This document shows, piece after piece, positions 39,913 through 49,571 of a stretch of DNA of 64,000 nt (within the stretch, counting starts at the first letter, position 1; the number at the start of each line of letters is the position of its first letter). The notes below the pieces were generated by a model. It was not told the origin of the DNA. It was given only the letters and a program-made list of their open reading frames with translations, and searched no databases. Position numbers and translations under genes: made by a program. The DNA is from Guptibacillus hwajinpoensis (GTDB lineage Bacteria > Bacillota > Bacilli > Bacillales > Bacillaceae_O), in NCBI GenBank assembly GCA_016841765.1, contig JAENYN010000002.1, forward strand, positions 62,001 to 126,000, written 5' to 3'.

Positions 39913-40515
39913 TTGAAAAAACTGCTACTGACAGGTTTTGAACCCTTCCTCAACCATAGTCTGAACCCGACCGAAAAAATCGTGAAAGAGTTGGACGGAA
40001 GCGAAATCGGGAATTACCGGATATATGGGCGAGTGCTCCCGGTAGACTATTCCCGGTCTGCCGCACAGCTTATCGATCACTACAATAAAATCAAACCTGA
40101 TACCGTCATTTCACTCGGCCTGGCCGCCGGCAGGAACCGGATAACCCCTGAGCGTGTTGCCATCAATGTGAATGACGGGGTAAGAGATAACAGGGGAGAG
40201 ACGCCGGTCGATGAACGTATCGCTGACGATGGCCCTGATGCGTATTTTTCTACTTTGCCGATTCGGAAGTTTGTGGACGGGTTGCATGAAAAGGGGTTTC
40301 CCGCCGAAATTTCAAATACGGCTGGCACTTATTTGTGCAATAACGTGATGTATCAAATGCTGCATGAGATCAAAATAACCGGTGCTGATTGTTTATCGGG
40401 ATTCGTGCACTTGCCGGCATCCCATGCCCTGGCGATGGAGAATAGGAGTGTGCCGAGCTGGTCTGATGGAGATTTGCTGGCTGCTGTATCGGTGATTGTG
40501 GAAATGGTTGATTGA
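39913..40515 (+). CDS. pcp: Pyroglutamyl-peptidase I
   Basis: LKKLLLTGFEPFLNHSLNPTEKIVKELDG; NTAGTYLCNNVMYQMLHE; GFVHLPASH; TTG start. Confidence 0.93.
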   Translation: MKKLLLTGFEPFLNHSLNPTEKIVKELDGSEIGNYRIYGRVLPVDYSRSAAQLIDHYNKIKPDTVISLGLAAGRNRITPERVAINVNDGVRDNRGETPVDERIADDGPDAYFSTLPIRKFVDGLHEKGFPAEISNTAGTYLCNNVMYQMLHEIKITGADCLSGFVHLPASHALAMENRSVPSWSDGDLLAAVSVIVEMVD

Positions 40516-40527
40516 GGGTGGAGGGGG

Positions 40528-40571
40528 GGGGCCTGACCCCCGGCGCTTTAGCGCGCTGGGGGTCAGGCACC
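40528..40571. repeat. GGTGCCTGACCCCC palindromic element, copy 2 (degenerate)
   Basis: GGGGCCTGACCCCCGGCGCTTTAGCGCGCTGGGGGTCAGGCACC; outer T to G, one inner wobble. Confidence 0.9.
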
Positions 40572-40649
40572 TTTAAGCTCCACACTCCTTTTCCACTATT
40601 CCCACCATAAAAACGTTGACAGAAAATTCACATTCGTTTATTATAATTC

Positions 40650-40840
40650 TTAACAGTAATGAATTCCCGTTTAGAAAGGCAGCCCCTTTCAAAATCCGGC
40701 GAGTCATGCTGCATTCAAAGCATACGTAAATGAATAACGATTATAGACTGTCAAAGCTCCCATAACCTCGGCAAAGGGAAAACGGAGTTTAGAGCCAGTG
40801 ATTTTCCTCAACAGGAGAATTGCTGGCTTTTTGTGTTTGA
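40650..40840 (+). promoter_or_regulatory. Candidate structured 5' leader (riboswitch/attenuator-like) of glaH
   Basis: Hairpins at 40674-40690 and 40706-40723, a composite helix at 40747-40799 and a mutually exclusive intrinsic terminator at 40793-40832. Confidence 0.5.
40793..40832 (+). terminator. Intrinsic terminator in the glaH leader
   Basis: AGCCAGTGATTTTCCT-CAAC-AGGAGAATTGCTGGCT + TTTT, 16-bp stem with 3 GU pairs, ~85 nt before the ATG. Confidence 0.8.
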
Positions 40841-40917
40841 AAAGGGCCCTTTTCACGTCGGCATGTTGTTTGAAAGCGGGATATCAAAATTTCACATTTA
40901 ATATGGAGGGAAATCAT

Positions 40918-41847
40918 ATGTGCGCGATGAAGGTAGAAGAACAAGCGGTGAAGAAAGGCAATGGCTATACGATTACGGTGAATCCTGACCACAGCAGGCT
41001 TTACAGAGTGGAACTTGACGATGAGGTCATCAAACGCTTCCTTGATGAAACAAAGGATATCGGCAGTCAGCAGCTCGAGTACACCCCCTATATGCGCTTC
41101 TTCGTTTCAGATACGCTGTTGAAGCTCACTGACAAAAGCCTGCAGGATGATGTGCGGAGCATCCTTCATGACCGGAAGACGGGCGGTTTTACGATCGGGC
41201 TGAACGGACTAACAGATGACAAGGATGAATATGTGAAGTTCTCGACGGCTTTGACCCACCTTGTCGGCATCCCGAATTATGACGCGATGAGCGGCAAATA
41301 CTATGCGCGTTTTTCCGTGAAGCATACGGATAACAGCGATTCATACCTGCGCCAGGCGTACCGCCAGTTCACGCTTCACACGGATGGAACGTATGTGGAT
41401 GAGCCGACAGACTGGCTTCTCATGATGAAGTTCGAAGAGAAGAATGCGGTTGGCGGCCGTTCACGCCTGCTCCACCTTGATGACTGGGAAGATCTCGATA
41501 AGTTTTACACTCATCCGCTTGCGAAGCAGAAGATCGTCTACAAGGCGCCGCCAAGCAAGAATGTGGAAGAAACCGTTTTGCGGACGACGTTTTACGAGCA
41601 TAACAATGGGCCGTGCATCTGCTTCATCGACCAGTTCGCCAATCCGGAGAACATCCAGGAGGCCAATTACTTGAAAGAACTGTCCGACTCAATGGAAAAT
41701 TCCCCGGCTACATTCGGGCTTGACCTGCCGTCCGGCGAGCTGATCATGCTGAACAACCGGTTCTGGCTGCATGGCCGTGAAGCGTTTGAACGCAATCCTG
41801 AACTGCACCGTGAACTGCTGCGCCAGCGCGGCCGGTTTGCGCGCTAA
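40918..41847 (+). CDS. glaH: Glutarate 2-hydroxylase (CsiD/GlaH family Fe(II)/2-oxoglutarate dioxygenase)
   Basis: QLEYTPYMRFFVSDTL; FTLHTDGTYVDEPTDWLLMMKFEEKNAVGGRSRLLHLDDW; MLNNRFWLHGREAFERNPELHRELLRQRG; next to an LhgO-type gene. Confidence 0.88.
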   Translation: MCAMKVEEQAVKKGNGYTITVNPDHSRLYRVELDDEVIKRFLDETKDIGSQQLEYTPYMRFFVSDTLLKLTDKSLQDDVRSILHDRKTGGFTIGLNGLTDDKDEYVKFSTALTHLVGIPNYDAMSGKYYARFSVKHTDNSDSYLRQAYRQFTLHTDGTYVDEPTDWLLMMKFEEKNAVGGRSRLLHLDDWEDLDKFYTHPLAKQKIVYKAPPSKNVEETVLRTTFYEHNNGPCICFIDQFANPENIQEANYLKELSDSMENSPATFGLDLPSGELIMLNNRFWLHGREAFERNPELHRELLRQRGRFAR

Positions 41848-41934
41848 CACCCTTTTTTATAAAATCAGCTTCGGGTTCCCTAGGTTTAAAGCCTGCGGGA
41901 ACCCGGTTATTCATCTGGAGAGGAGATACGTCAC

Positions 41935-43152
41935 ATGTATGATTTTGCGGTAATCGGCGGCGGGATTGTCGGCCTGTCGACGGCTCTGGCCCTGTCAGAC
42001 CGGTTTCCTGCTGCCAAAATAGCAGTCATCGAAAAAGAGGAAAAACTGGCGGCCCATCAGACCGGGCGCAACAGCGGCGTCATTCATTCCGGCATCTATT
42101 ACAAGCCGGGCAGCCTGAAGGCGCAGCTTGCCGTCAAAGGGAGCCGGTCGATGGTCGAGTTCAGCAGGGAGCACGGCATTGACCATGATGTTTGCGGAAA
42201 AGTGATTGTCGCGACCGAAGAAAAAGAGCTTCCGATCATGGACAACCTGTACAGACGCGGTCTTGAAAATGGGCTTGCTGTTTCGAAAATATCACCGGAA
42301 GAAACCCATGAGATCGAGCCGTATGTCAACACGGTCGGAGCTCTCAGGGTCCCGAGTACCGGGATTGTCAATTACAGCCAGGTGACGGAAACGATCGGGC
42401 GCCTGCTCATCGAACGGGGCGCAGATATTCTGCTCGGCACCACCGTGAAGGATATTGCCGACCGTACCGATGAAGTGACAATCCAGACGGATAAAGGCGA
42501 GGTGCGAGCCGGATTTCTCGTCAATTGTGCCGGGCTGCACAGCGACCGGATGGCGAAAGCGGCCGGCATCCATACCGATTTGAAAATCGTGCCGTTCCGC
42601 GGTGAGTATTATGAATTGACGGAAGAGAAGCGCCATCTTGTCAAAAACCTCATTTATCCGGTACCGAATCCGGACTTCCCGTTCCTCGGCGTCCATTTGA
42701 CGCGGATGATCGACGGCACGATTCATGCCGGCCCGAATGCCGTCCTGAGCTTCAAACGGGAAGGCTACCGCAAGACGGACTTCAACTTGAAGGATGCTTT
42801 TGACGTGCTGACGTTCCCGGGCTTCTGGAAAATGGCGGGCGGCAACCTGAAGGAAGGGATGATGGAAATGGTCCGTTCCTTCCATAAACAGACGTTTGTG
42901 AAAAGCCTGCAGCGGCTTGTCCCGGATATTATGGAGGATGATGTCATCCCGACACATGCCGGTGTGCGCGCCCAGGCCATGCTGATGAACGGACAGCTTG
43001 TTGATGACTTTTTCGTTATTCCGGGCAAGCGCTCGATTCACGTCTGCAACGCACCGTCTCCGGCTGCCACCGCTTCGCTTGAAATCGGGAAGGTGATCGC
43101 GGAGCGGGCGGCAGAACGGCTGCCTGAACAGCGGGTTGCGGAGAAAGTCTAG
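41935..43152 (+). CDS. lhgO: L-2-hydroxyglutarate oxidase
   Basis: VIGGGIVGLSTALALSDRFP; EKLAAHQTGRNSGVIHSGIYYKPGSLKA; VPFRGEYYEL; HAGVRAQAM. Confidence 0.93.
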   Translation: MYDFAVIGGGIVGLSTALALSDRFPAAKIAVIEKEEKLAAHQTGRNSGVIHSGIYYKPGSLKAQLAVKGSRSMVEFSREHGIDHDVCGKVIVATEEKELPIMDNLYRRGLENGLAVSKISPEETHEIEPYVNTVGALRVPSTGIVNYSQVTETIGRLLIERGADILLGTTVKDIADRTDEVTIQTDKGEVRAGFLVNCAGLHSDRMAKAAGIHTDLKIVPFRGEYYELTEEKRHLVKNLIYPVPNPDFPFLGVHLTRMIDGTIHAGPNAVLSFKREGYRKTDFNLKDAFDVLTFPGFWKMAGGNLKEGMMEMVRSFHKQTFVKSLQRLVPDIMEDDVIPTHAGVRAQAMLMNGQLVDDFFVIPGKRSIHVCNAPSPAATASLEIGKVIAERAAERLPEQRVAEKV

Positions 43153-43247
43153 CAGGAGAACTTTTTATTCAGGCAAAAAAGGCATTGGAATGATGACAAG
43201 TAGTTCCGTTTCGGTGGAGAAACATACGAAATAGCATACCAATTAGC

Positions 43248-43273
43248 AGACCAAATCACATATGATTTGGTCT
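43248..43273 (+). terminator. Intrinsic terminator after lhgO
   Basis: AGACCAAATCA-CATA-TGATTTGGTCT followed by T-rich tract. Confidence 0.8.
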
Positions 43274-43537
43274 ATTCTTTTTTCCTTGTATATCAACGAT
43301 TATTGGATATTGACGCTTGAAATAGCATACAAATCACAACCCAAATAATATAATGTCAAAAGCTGTTGCCAATTAAAACCTAGAGGGTAATTGTTATTTT
43401 ATGTTGAAATGAATGTAGAGTTTGTAAAAGAATGTACTTAAACGATTGGGCAGGTTAGTGAAAGATGGATTGGAACCATAATTGTGTTTCTTATTGTAAA
43501 ATTAAGTTGAATAATTGGTGCCAGAAGGGAGTATTAC

Positions 43538-44203
43538 ATGGATAACTATAAAGTAATTTTATTTGATTTAGATGGAACTCTTTCAGACCCAAAGGTAGGA
43601 ATAACTAAATCCGTTCAATATGCGTTGCATAGAATGGGAATTGATGAGCCTGACATTGATAAACTAGAATGTTTTATTGGACCACCATTACAAGTTTCAT
43701 TTGCTGAACATTACAATTTTGATGAGGCACGTACCCAAAAAGCAATAGATTTATATAGGGAGATGTTTAAGGAAAAGGGAATGTTTGAGAATGAGTTATA
43801 TTCAAATATCCCCTTGCTTTTAAAATCGTTAAAAGAACATGGATTTACTTTAGTTGTTGCAACTTCAAAGCCAACTGTTTTCGCAGAGCAAATATTAAAG
43901 TATTTTAATATTGAGCATTATTTTCAACTTATTGTAGGAAGTAACCTTGATGGAACAAGAGTGTCAAAAACTGAAATCATTCAATACATACTAGACAAAT
44001 ATAATGAACATGAACTTAGTGAATTTATTATGATTGGAGATAGGAAGCACGATATTATAGGGGCAAGTAATACTGGAATTGATTCTATTGGAGTTACCTA
44101 TGGATATGGTTCATTTGAAGAATTAAGTCAGTCCAACCCTACGCATATTATCAAAAGAGTTAATCAGTTAAAAGATATTCTGATGGGTACTCAAGTAAAT
44201 TAA
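43538..44203 (+). CDS. HAD-IA family hydrolase (phosphoglycolate phosphatase-like)
   Basis: VILFDLDGTLSDPKVGITKSVQYAL; VVATSKPTVFAEQIL; MIGDRKHDIIGASNTGIDSIGVTYGYG. Confidence 0.93.
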   Translation: MDNYKVILFDLDGTLSDPKVGITKSVQYALHRMGIDEPDIDKLECFIGPPLQVSFAEHYNFDEARTQKAIDLYREMFKEKGMFENELYSNIPLLLKSLKEHGFTLVVATSKPTVFAEQILKYFNIEHYFQLIVGSNLDGTRVSKTEIIQYILDKYNEHELSEFIMIGDRKHDIIGASNTGIDSIGVTYGYGSFEELSQSNPTHIIKRVNQLKDILMGTQVN

Positions 44204-44254
44204 GTATACTTTATTGTTCAGCTAACGGAGGATTTAGTTTAACAAAAGAATATA

Positions 44255-44292
44255 AAAAAGGCCGCTTGGAAAATAAAATCCAGGCGGCTTTT
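44255..44292 (+). terminator. Intrinsic terminator after the HAD gene
   Basis: AAAAGGCCGCTTGGA-AAATAAAA-TCCAGGCGGCTTTT. Confidence 0.8.
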
Positions 44293-44425
44293 GTTTGCTA
44301 TTTGTACTGTTAATTATGGTGTAAAAAAGTAGTGTGTGTTTGCATGTCATTTCACATGTTAATTTAGATTTTCTCCACAGTATCGGAACTATTTAGAATG
44401 ATGACAATGCCTTTTTGCCGTGTTA

Positions 44426-44863
44426 TTACTTCCAAATCACCAGGATGTTGTTATCCCCGTTCGGCTCGCCGCATCCGGTTAAAGTATAATCCGTTCTTTC
44501 GGCCGTTTCCTCAGTGGCTACAGATTCGCACGATACGGTCGTTATCTCGCCGGAGCCATATGTATCTCTTCTTGTGTCTGTTGTTGATATGATGGATTTC
44601 CCGTCATATTCAAGGTCATGAAGCATGGGGTCCCCTTCTTCCGTGTACCTCACCACCCGGATTTTATCTTTTTTCCCATCACTGACATTCTCCAGAAAGG
44701 TGAAAAACGTATCCAGGTTCGTGATTTCACCGTGCATGTCGACAATGTCTGATGGGGATTGATTATACTCAAGTGAAGGTTTTGGTGCGGTGGTGCTCTC
44801 ATCCGGTTGGCAGCCGGCAATGATGAATGCTGTCAGCGCGGCAGGAAGTAAATATTTTTTCAT
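44426..44863 (-). CDS. DUF4362-like lipoprotein
   Basis: MKKYLLPAALTAFIIAGCQPDES lipobox; IRVVRYTEEGDPMLHDLEYDGKSI. Confidence 0.72.
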   Translation of the reverse strand: MKKYLLPAALTAFIIAGCQPDESTTAPKPSLEYNQSPSDIVDMHGEITNLDTFFTFLENVSDGKKDKIRVVRYTEEGDPMLHDLEYDGKSIISTTDTRRDTYGSGEITTVSCESVATEETAERTDYTLTGCGEPNGDNNILVIWK

Positions 44864-45011
44864 TTTGCACTTCCCCTTTCTAGAATCCATTTTATCACGT
44901 AAACGGCTAGTGATGGATAAAACTGTAACTTCATAAAGGGTGATTACGGCAAAAGAAAGATGCCCAGAGATAATTTGGACATCCATTTAAGAGCTATGAA
45001 GTTTCATTTGG

Positions 45012-45485
45012 TCAACGAGTAGAGGGCCAGGATCCTTGCATTTTTCGTATTTGCATAATTTGGCCGGTATGATAAGCATCGTGAAGCATGATATCAAGCA
45101 ATTTCCTCTCAAGTGACTGATCAAGCTCTGTGTCGGAAGTTTTATTCAAGGCCTGTCGTAAATTGTGCTGTGCGTTTTCAGCACGCTCAACGATATTCTT
45201 CCATTCCTGATCATCGCTCGATTGCTCGGTAAGGTGAAAGGTTTCATCACCATCAAGATTGTGTGTCCATTCACGGCCTTCCAGGTTTGCCGCAAGTCTC
45301 TCCTTGTAATACGTAAGATGATTAACGTTTTCCCAAATGGACTTTGTCGCTTCTTCAGCTGGTTTCCAGGAAGCCTGTTCAGCTGTAAGTCCTGCGGTGG
45401 CATCCCTGAAAGGTGCATACCAGCTTTCTTTATCAAATGTAGAATCCAGCACGTCTAGAAGTAAGTCAGTTCGTTTCAAAATCAT
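45012..45485 (-). CDS. DinB family protein
   Basis: NHLTYYKERLAANLEGREW; LDIMLHDAYHTGQIMQIRKMQGSWP; AAGGAGG before ATG. Confidence 0.85.
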   Translation of the reverse strand: MILKRTDLLLDVLDSTFDKESWYAPFRDATAGLTAEQASWKPAEEATKSIWENVNHLTYYKERLAANLEGREWTHNLDGDETFHLTEQSSDDQEWKNIVERAENAQHNLRQALNKTSDTELDQSLERKLLDIMLHDAYHTGQIMQIRKMQGSWPSTR

Positions 45486-45593
45486 CTCCTCCTTGTATAG
45501 GTAGAAACTCAGTAAACCGGCAATGAAATCAACTCTGTTAAGATTTTGCATTTTTATAAAACATCCTGCTGTTTTTTTATCAAAAGGTGCCTT

Positions 45594-45902
45594 TTATGCC
45601 ATCATCTGCTCATACTGCTTATAAGAATCCTTCAATGCAGCCGCCAGGGCATTCTCCGCTTTGCCGTGATAGCCTTCTGCCAGCAGTTTGAGCGGTTCGT
45701 CGATTCCGTCTTTGAGGCTGCAGCCTTTCAGCAGGTGTTTGACGAAGGTGCGGCCGTGTTCGGTGGCGAGTGTGCACGATGCGTCCACGATGACGCCGTA
45801 TTTTTTGTCAATTTCAAGTGTCATTGTCAGTGTTTCGGATATGCTGTTTGCGGCCATGCCGGACGGCAGCCGGGAATGGCCTGCGATTAAGAGTGTGTTC
45901 AT
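45594..45902 (-). CDS. DUF3870-like protein
   Basis: LLIAGHSRLPSGMAANSISETLTMTLEIDKKYGVIVDASCTLATEHGRTFV. Confidence 0.65.
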   Translation of the reverse strand: MNTLLIAGHSRLPSGMAANSISETLTMTLEIDKKYGVIVDASCTLATEHGRTFVKHLLKGCSLKDGIDEPLKLLAEGYHGKAENALAAALKDSYKQYEQMMA

Positions 45903-45921
45903 CAAAGCTCCCCCCGTGACA

Positions 45922-46980
45922 TCATTTCATGTATTTTTCGCGTAATTGGTAGACTTCTTTCATTAACTTGCCGTCGATTTCCGGCTCGAATCGTTCGTAG
46001 ACAGGCTGCAGGGCGTTTTGCCAGCGGCTCTGTTCCTCTTTTGTCAGCACATGGATTTCCATGTCGCTGTTCCTTTTTAACGCACGGACGTAGCGGTCGT
46101 TCATTTCGATTGAATGGCGCCGCACCCAGTCGGTTGTTTCATCAAGGGATGCCTGAATTTGCTCCTGGATATCTTTCGGCAGGCTGTCCCAGAATTGCTG
46201 GTTGATGAGCACGACCGAACCGAGGTAGCCGTGATTGCTCATCGTCAAGTATTGCTGTTCGAGGTAGAATCGTTTCGTGTAAATGTTGGCGATCGTGTTT
46301 TCCTGGCCGTCGATGAAATCGACCTCAAGGTTGCGGTACGTTTTATTGAAAGGGATGACGCTTGTACTTGCGTTCAATTGATCGAACTGTTCTTTGATGA
46401 CGGCGCTCGGCATGATGCGGAAATGCAGCCGTTTGAAATCGTATGGATGGATGATCGGGCGCCTGTCGTTTGTCACCTGCTTGAAGCCGCTGTACCAGAA
46501 GGTGAGGCCTTTTACCGGTTCGCCTTCAAGGTCGGCCATCAGCTGTTGGCCGATCGGCCCTTTGTAGGCCTCTTCAACGGCGGCGTAGTTCGGAAACAAA
46601 AATGGCAAATCGAGCACCTGCCAGTTCGGGAAGCGGGACGTCATTTTCGAAGTGGCGGGTGCGATCATTTCGACATGGCCGTCTTCGACCGCTTTGTATT
46701 CGTTTATATCACCGTATAAAACTCCGTTGGCATATACTTCGACCTTCACTTTCCCATCTGTCCGTTCCTGCACAAGGCTGGCGAACCGCCTGACCGCCTG
46801 TCCTTTCGGCGTGTTTTCAGCCGCGACATGGCTGAACCGCAGGACGATCTGGTCATCGAGCCCTTCCTGTTCATCATCGGCGGCAAGCGGCGCCCTGCCG
46901 CCCTGGATGTCGAATCCGATGAATACGGCGGTGAAAAGTCCGGCGATAATAAAGATGGAGATGGCGAAGACTGTCCGCAT
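45922..46980 (-). CDS. TRAP-type substrate-binding protein (DctP/DctB-like)
   Basis: VLRFSHVAAENTPKGQAVRRFASLVQERTDGKVKVEVYANGVLYGD; LHFRIMPSAVIKEQFDQLNAS; VDFIDGQENTIANIYTKRFYLEQQYL. Confidence 0.9.
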   Translation of the reverse strand: MRTVFAISIFIIAGLFTAVFIGFDIQGGRAPLAADDEQEGLDDQIVLRFSHVAAENTPKGQAVRRFASLVQERTDGKVKVEVYANGVLYGDINEYKAVEDGHVEMIAPATSKMTSRFPNWQVLDLPFLFPNYAAVEEAYKGPIGQQLMADLEGEPVKGLTFWYSGFKQVTNDRRPIIHPYDFKRLHFRIMPSAVIKEQFDQLNASTSVIPFNKTYRNLEVDFIDGQENTIANIYTKRFYLEQQYLTMSNHGYLGSVVLINQQFWDSLPKDIQEQIQASLDETTDWVRRHSIEMNDRYVRALKRNSDMEIHVLTKEEQSRWQNALQPVYERFEPEIDGKLMKEVYQLREKYMK

Positions 46981-47066
46981 GCTCCCCCTCCGTTCGGCGT
47001 AATCGTTTTCAACATTGTATCATAAAGTGCTAAAATATTGATAACCTAAGCGAAAGGACGAGGCCG

Positions 47067-48707
47067 ATGTCATTAAGCAGGATTCCGTTAAGCCGCAAGA
47101 TTATGATACTGTCATTCGGTGTAGTTCTATTTTCGCTGTTGATTGGCGGAATCATTCTGATCGGCAATATTTATAATCAGAGAGAACAGGAGCTGGGGGA
47201 GCGCGGCTTGATCACCGGCAGGATTGTCGCCAATTTGCCGGAAACAGAGGAATACATGAAAGCTTCAAAGGGCTGGGAACAGCTGAACCCGGTTGTCGAT
47301 AGGATCCGGACGATCAACCGGGCCGATTATATCACGGTTCTTGACATGAACAGAATCCGGTATTCCCATCCGGTCAAGAGCCGGCTCGGCACGGTTTCAT
47401 CCGGTAAAGATGAAGGGGCGGCGTTTGCCCAGCACAGCTATGTGTCAAAGGCGGAAGGCGACCTCGGTGTGGCTGTCCGCTCGTTTGTCCCGATCATGGA
47501 TGAAAATCAGGAACAGATCGGGGTTGTCATTGTCGGCAATATGATGCCGTCGCTGTTTGATATCCTGCAGTCGATCCGGCGCGAAATCCTGCTGACCGGC
47601 GTGTTGACGCTGCTGTTCGGTGTGATCGGCTCCTGGATGCTCGCCAGGCAAATCAAAAAGCAGACGTTCCAGCTTGAGCCGCACGAAATCGCCGGGCTTC
47701 TCATTGAACGGACGGCGATTTTCCAGGCGATGAATGAAGGGATCATAGCCGTTGACCGTGAAGAAAAGATTGTCGTATTCAATGAAAAGGCGAAAATGAT
47801 GTTCGGAATCGAAAAAGATGTGGCCGGCCGCAGTCTTCATGATGTCATCAAGGAGCCGGGCGTCAGTGAAAAGCTTCTGAACGGTCCTGTGCTCGATCAT
47901 GAGATGGTACGGATCGGCGAGAAAGTCGTGATGGCGACGCGCGTTCCGATAACGGTGGAAGACGAACGGACAGGCGAAGTGATCGTTGCGGTCGACCGGA
48001 CGGAAATGGCGCGGCTTGCCGAAGAGCTGACAGGCGTGAAGGCATTTGTCGATGCGCTCCGCGTCCAAAATCATGAGCATATGAACAAAATGCACACGCT
48101 GGCCGGCTTGATTCAGCTGGACCAGAAAGATAAAGCGCTCGATTACGTTTTCAGTGAAGCGGGCCGGCAGGAAAAGCTGTCGGGACTTTTGACGAAAAAC
48201 ATCAAAGACTACAGCATTGCCGGACTGCTGCTCAGCAAAGTAAGCAGAGGGCAGGAGCTCGGCATTTCCGTCAGGATCGATAGCCACAGCAGGCTGCTTG
48301 AATACCCGCGTCTTTTGGACCGCCATGACTTCGTCATCATGCTTGGCAATTTGATCGAAAATGCGTTTGATGCATTGAAGGGTACAGGAAAGACGGAAAA
48401 AGTGATCGACATTTCAATCGAGCAGGATGAGGAGATATGCAGCCTGTCGGTTGAAGATAACGGCAAAGGGATGGAAGAAGCGGAGGTCAAATCGATTTTT
48501 GAAAAAGGCTTTACGACGAAAGCGGACGCAGGCGGCTCCGGAATCGGTCTTTATTTGATAAAGAAGATTGTTGAAAAGGGTGCCGGTGAAGTAGAAGTGG
48601 AATCGCATCCGGGAGAGGGCACGCGATTTGTGCTGACATTCCCGATGGAGATGGAGGAGGAACATGATGAGCGGCAAACCGGAAAAAATCGGCGTCTTGT
48701 TAATTGA
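47067..48707 (+). CDS. CitA/DcuS-family sensor histidine kinase, DctS-like
   Basis: Two TM segments, extracytoplasmic PAS-like domain, RVQNHEHMNKMHTLAGLIQLDQ H-box, HATPase ENAFDALK...GSGIGLYLIKKIVEKGAG. Confidence 0.92.
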   Translation: MSLSRIPLSRKIMILSFGVVLFSLLIGGIILIGNIYNQREQELGERGLITGRIVANLPETEEYMKASKGWEQLNPVVDRIRTINRADYITVLDMNRIRYSHPVKSRLGTVSSGKDEGAAFAQHSYVSKAEGDLGVAVRSFVPIMDENQEQIGVVIVGNMMPSLFDILQSIRREILLTGVLTLLFGVIGSWMLARQIKKQTFQLEPHEIAGLLIERTAIFQAMNEGIIAVDREEKIVVFNEKAKMMFGIEKDVAGRSLHDVIKEPGVSEKLLNGPVLDHEMVRIGEKVVMATRVPITVEDERTGEVIVAVDRTEMARLAEELTGVKAFVDALRVQNHEHMNKMHTLAGLIQLDQKDKALDYVFSEAGRQEKLSGLLTKNIKDYSIAGLLLSKVSRGQELGISVRIDSHSRLLEYPRLLDRHDFVIMLGNLIENAFDALKGTGKTEKVIDISIEQDEEICSLSVEDNGKGMEEAEVKSIFEKGFTTKADAGGSGIGLYLIKKIVEKGAGEVEVESHPGEGTRFVLTFPMEMEEEHDERQTGKNRRLVN

Positions 48708-49389
48708 AGATGATCCGATGGTCCAGGAAGTGAACAGGCAGTTCATTGAACAGGTGCAGGGCTTTGAAGTGATCGGAATCGGCAGTGACGGGGCGGAAGG
48801 CCTTGCCCTGGCGAAGGAAAAACGGCCGGATCTCATCCTGCTTGATATTTTTATGCCCGAACAGGACGGTATTGCGGTTCTGCAGCAGTTCAGAACAGAG
48901 AATATCGATGTCGACGTCATTGTGGTCACAGCGGCAAACGATGGCGACACCATCCGGAAAATGCTCCAAAACGGCGCCGTTGACTATATCATCAAACCCT
49001 TTACGTTCGACAGGCTGAAGAAGTCGCTTGAAAATTATCGCCTATATGTAGAACAGTTCGCCGGAGAGGAAACCGTCTCCCAGCAGCAAATCGACCGGTG
49101 GCTGTCTGCAAATGCCGCTGGTGACGAAGGAGAGGAAACGGTGGTCGTGGAAGAAGCCGAAGATCTTCCAAAAGGGCTGAACAGGCAAACGCTGAAACAG
49201 GTGCTCCTGTTTTTGATGAACCAGGACAAACCGGTTTCCGCGGAAGAAGCAGCACAGGCGATCGGCATTGCCCGGGTGACGGCGCGCAGGTATCTCGACT
49301 ATTTTGAAAAGATCGGAAAAGTCGAACTTGATGTCCAGTACGGCGGGGTGGGGCGGCCGGTTAATAGGTATCAATTGCAGATGCAGTGA
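48664..49389 (+). CDS. DctR/CitB-family response regulator
   Basis: VLLIEDDPMVQEVNRQFIE; LILLDIFMPEQDG; IKPFTFDRL; C-terminal HTH IGIARVTARRYLDYF; overlaps the kinase gene. Confidence 0.92.
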   Translation: MMSGKPEKIGVLLIEDDPMVQEVNRQFIEQVQGFEVIGIGSDGAEGLALAKEKRPDLILLDIFMPEQDGIAVLQQFRTENIDVDVIVVTAANDGDTIRKMLQNGAVDYIIKPFTFDRLKKSLENYRLYVEQFAGEETVSQQQIDRWLSANAAGDEGEETVVVEEAEDLPKGLNRQTLKQVLLFLMNQDKPVSAEEAAQAIGIARVTARRYLDYFEKIGKVELDVQYGGVGRPVNRYQLQMQ

Positions 49390-49393
49390 AGAG

Positions 49394-49437
49394 GGTGCCT
49401 GACCCCCGGCGCGTTAAAGCGCCGGGGGTCAGGCACC
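49394..49437. repeat. GGTGCCTGACCCCC palindromic element, copy 3
   Basis: GGTGCCTGACCCCCGGCGC-GTTAAA-GCGCCGGGGGTCAGGCACC, 19-bp perfect arms. Confidence 0.95.
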
Positions 49438-49571
49438 TTTTTCTGTTTATGAACATTCTGTGAACAAAAAGACCAAAACGACTAATATGTTCGTAATATT
49501 CAAAAATCATTCTGTAAGCGTTACCATGTAATCAAGTTGAAAAATAATAGTTTGATTGAGGGGGACTTACA

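Noticed and set aside
47445-48326. 293-aa ORF antisense to the DctS-like kinase gene
   Set aside because: Shadow ORF; the + strand frame has kinase motifs
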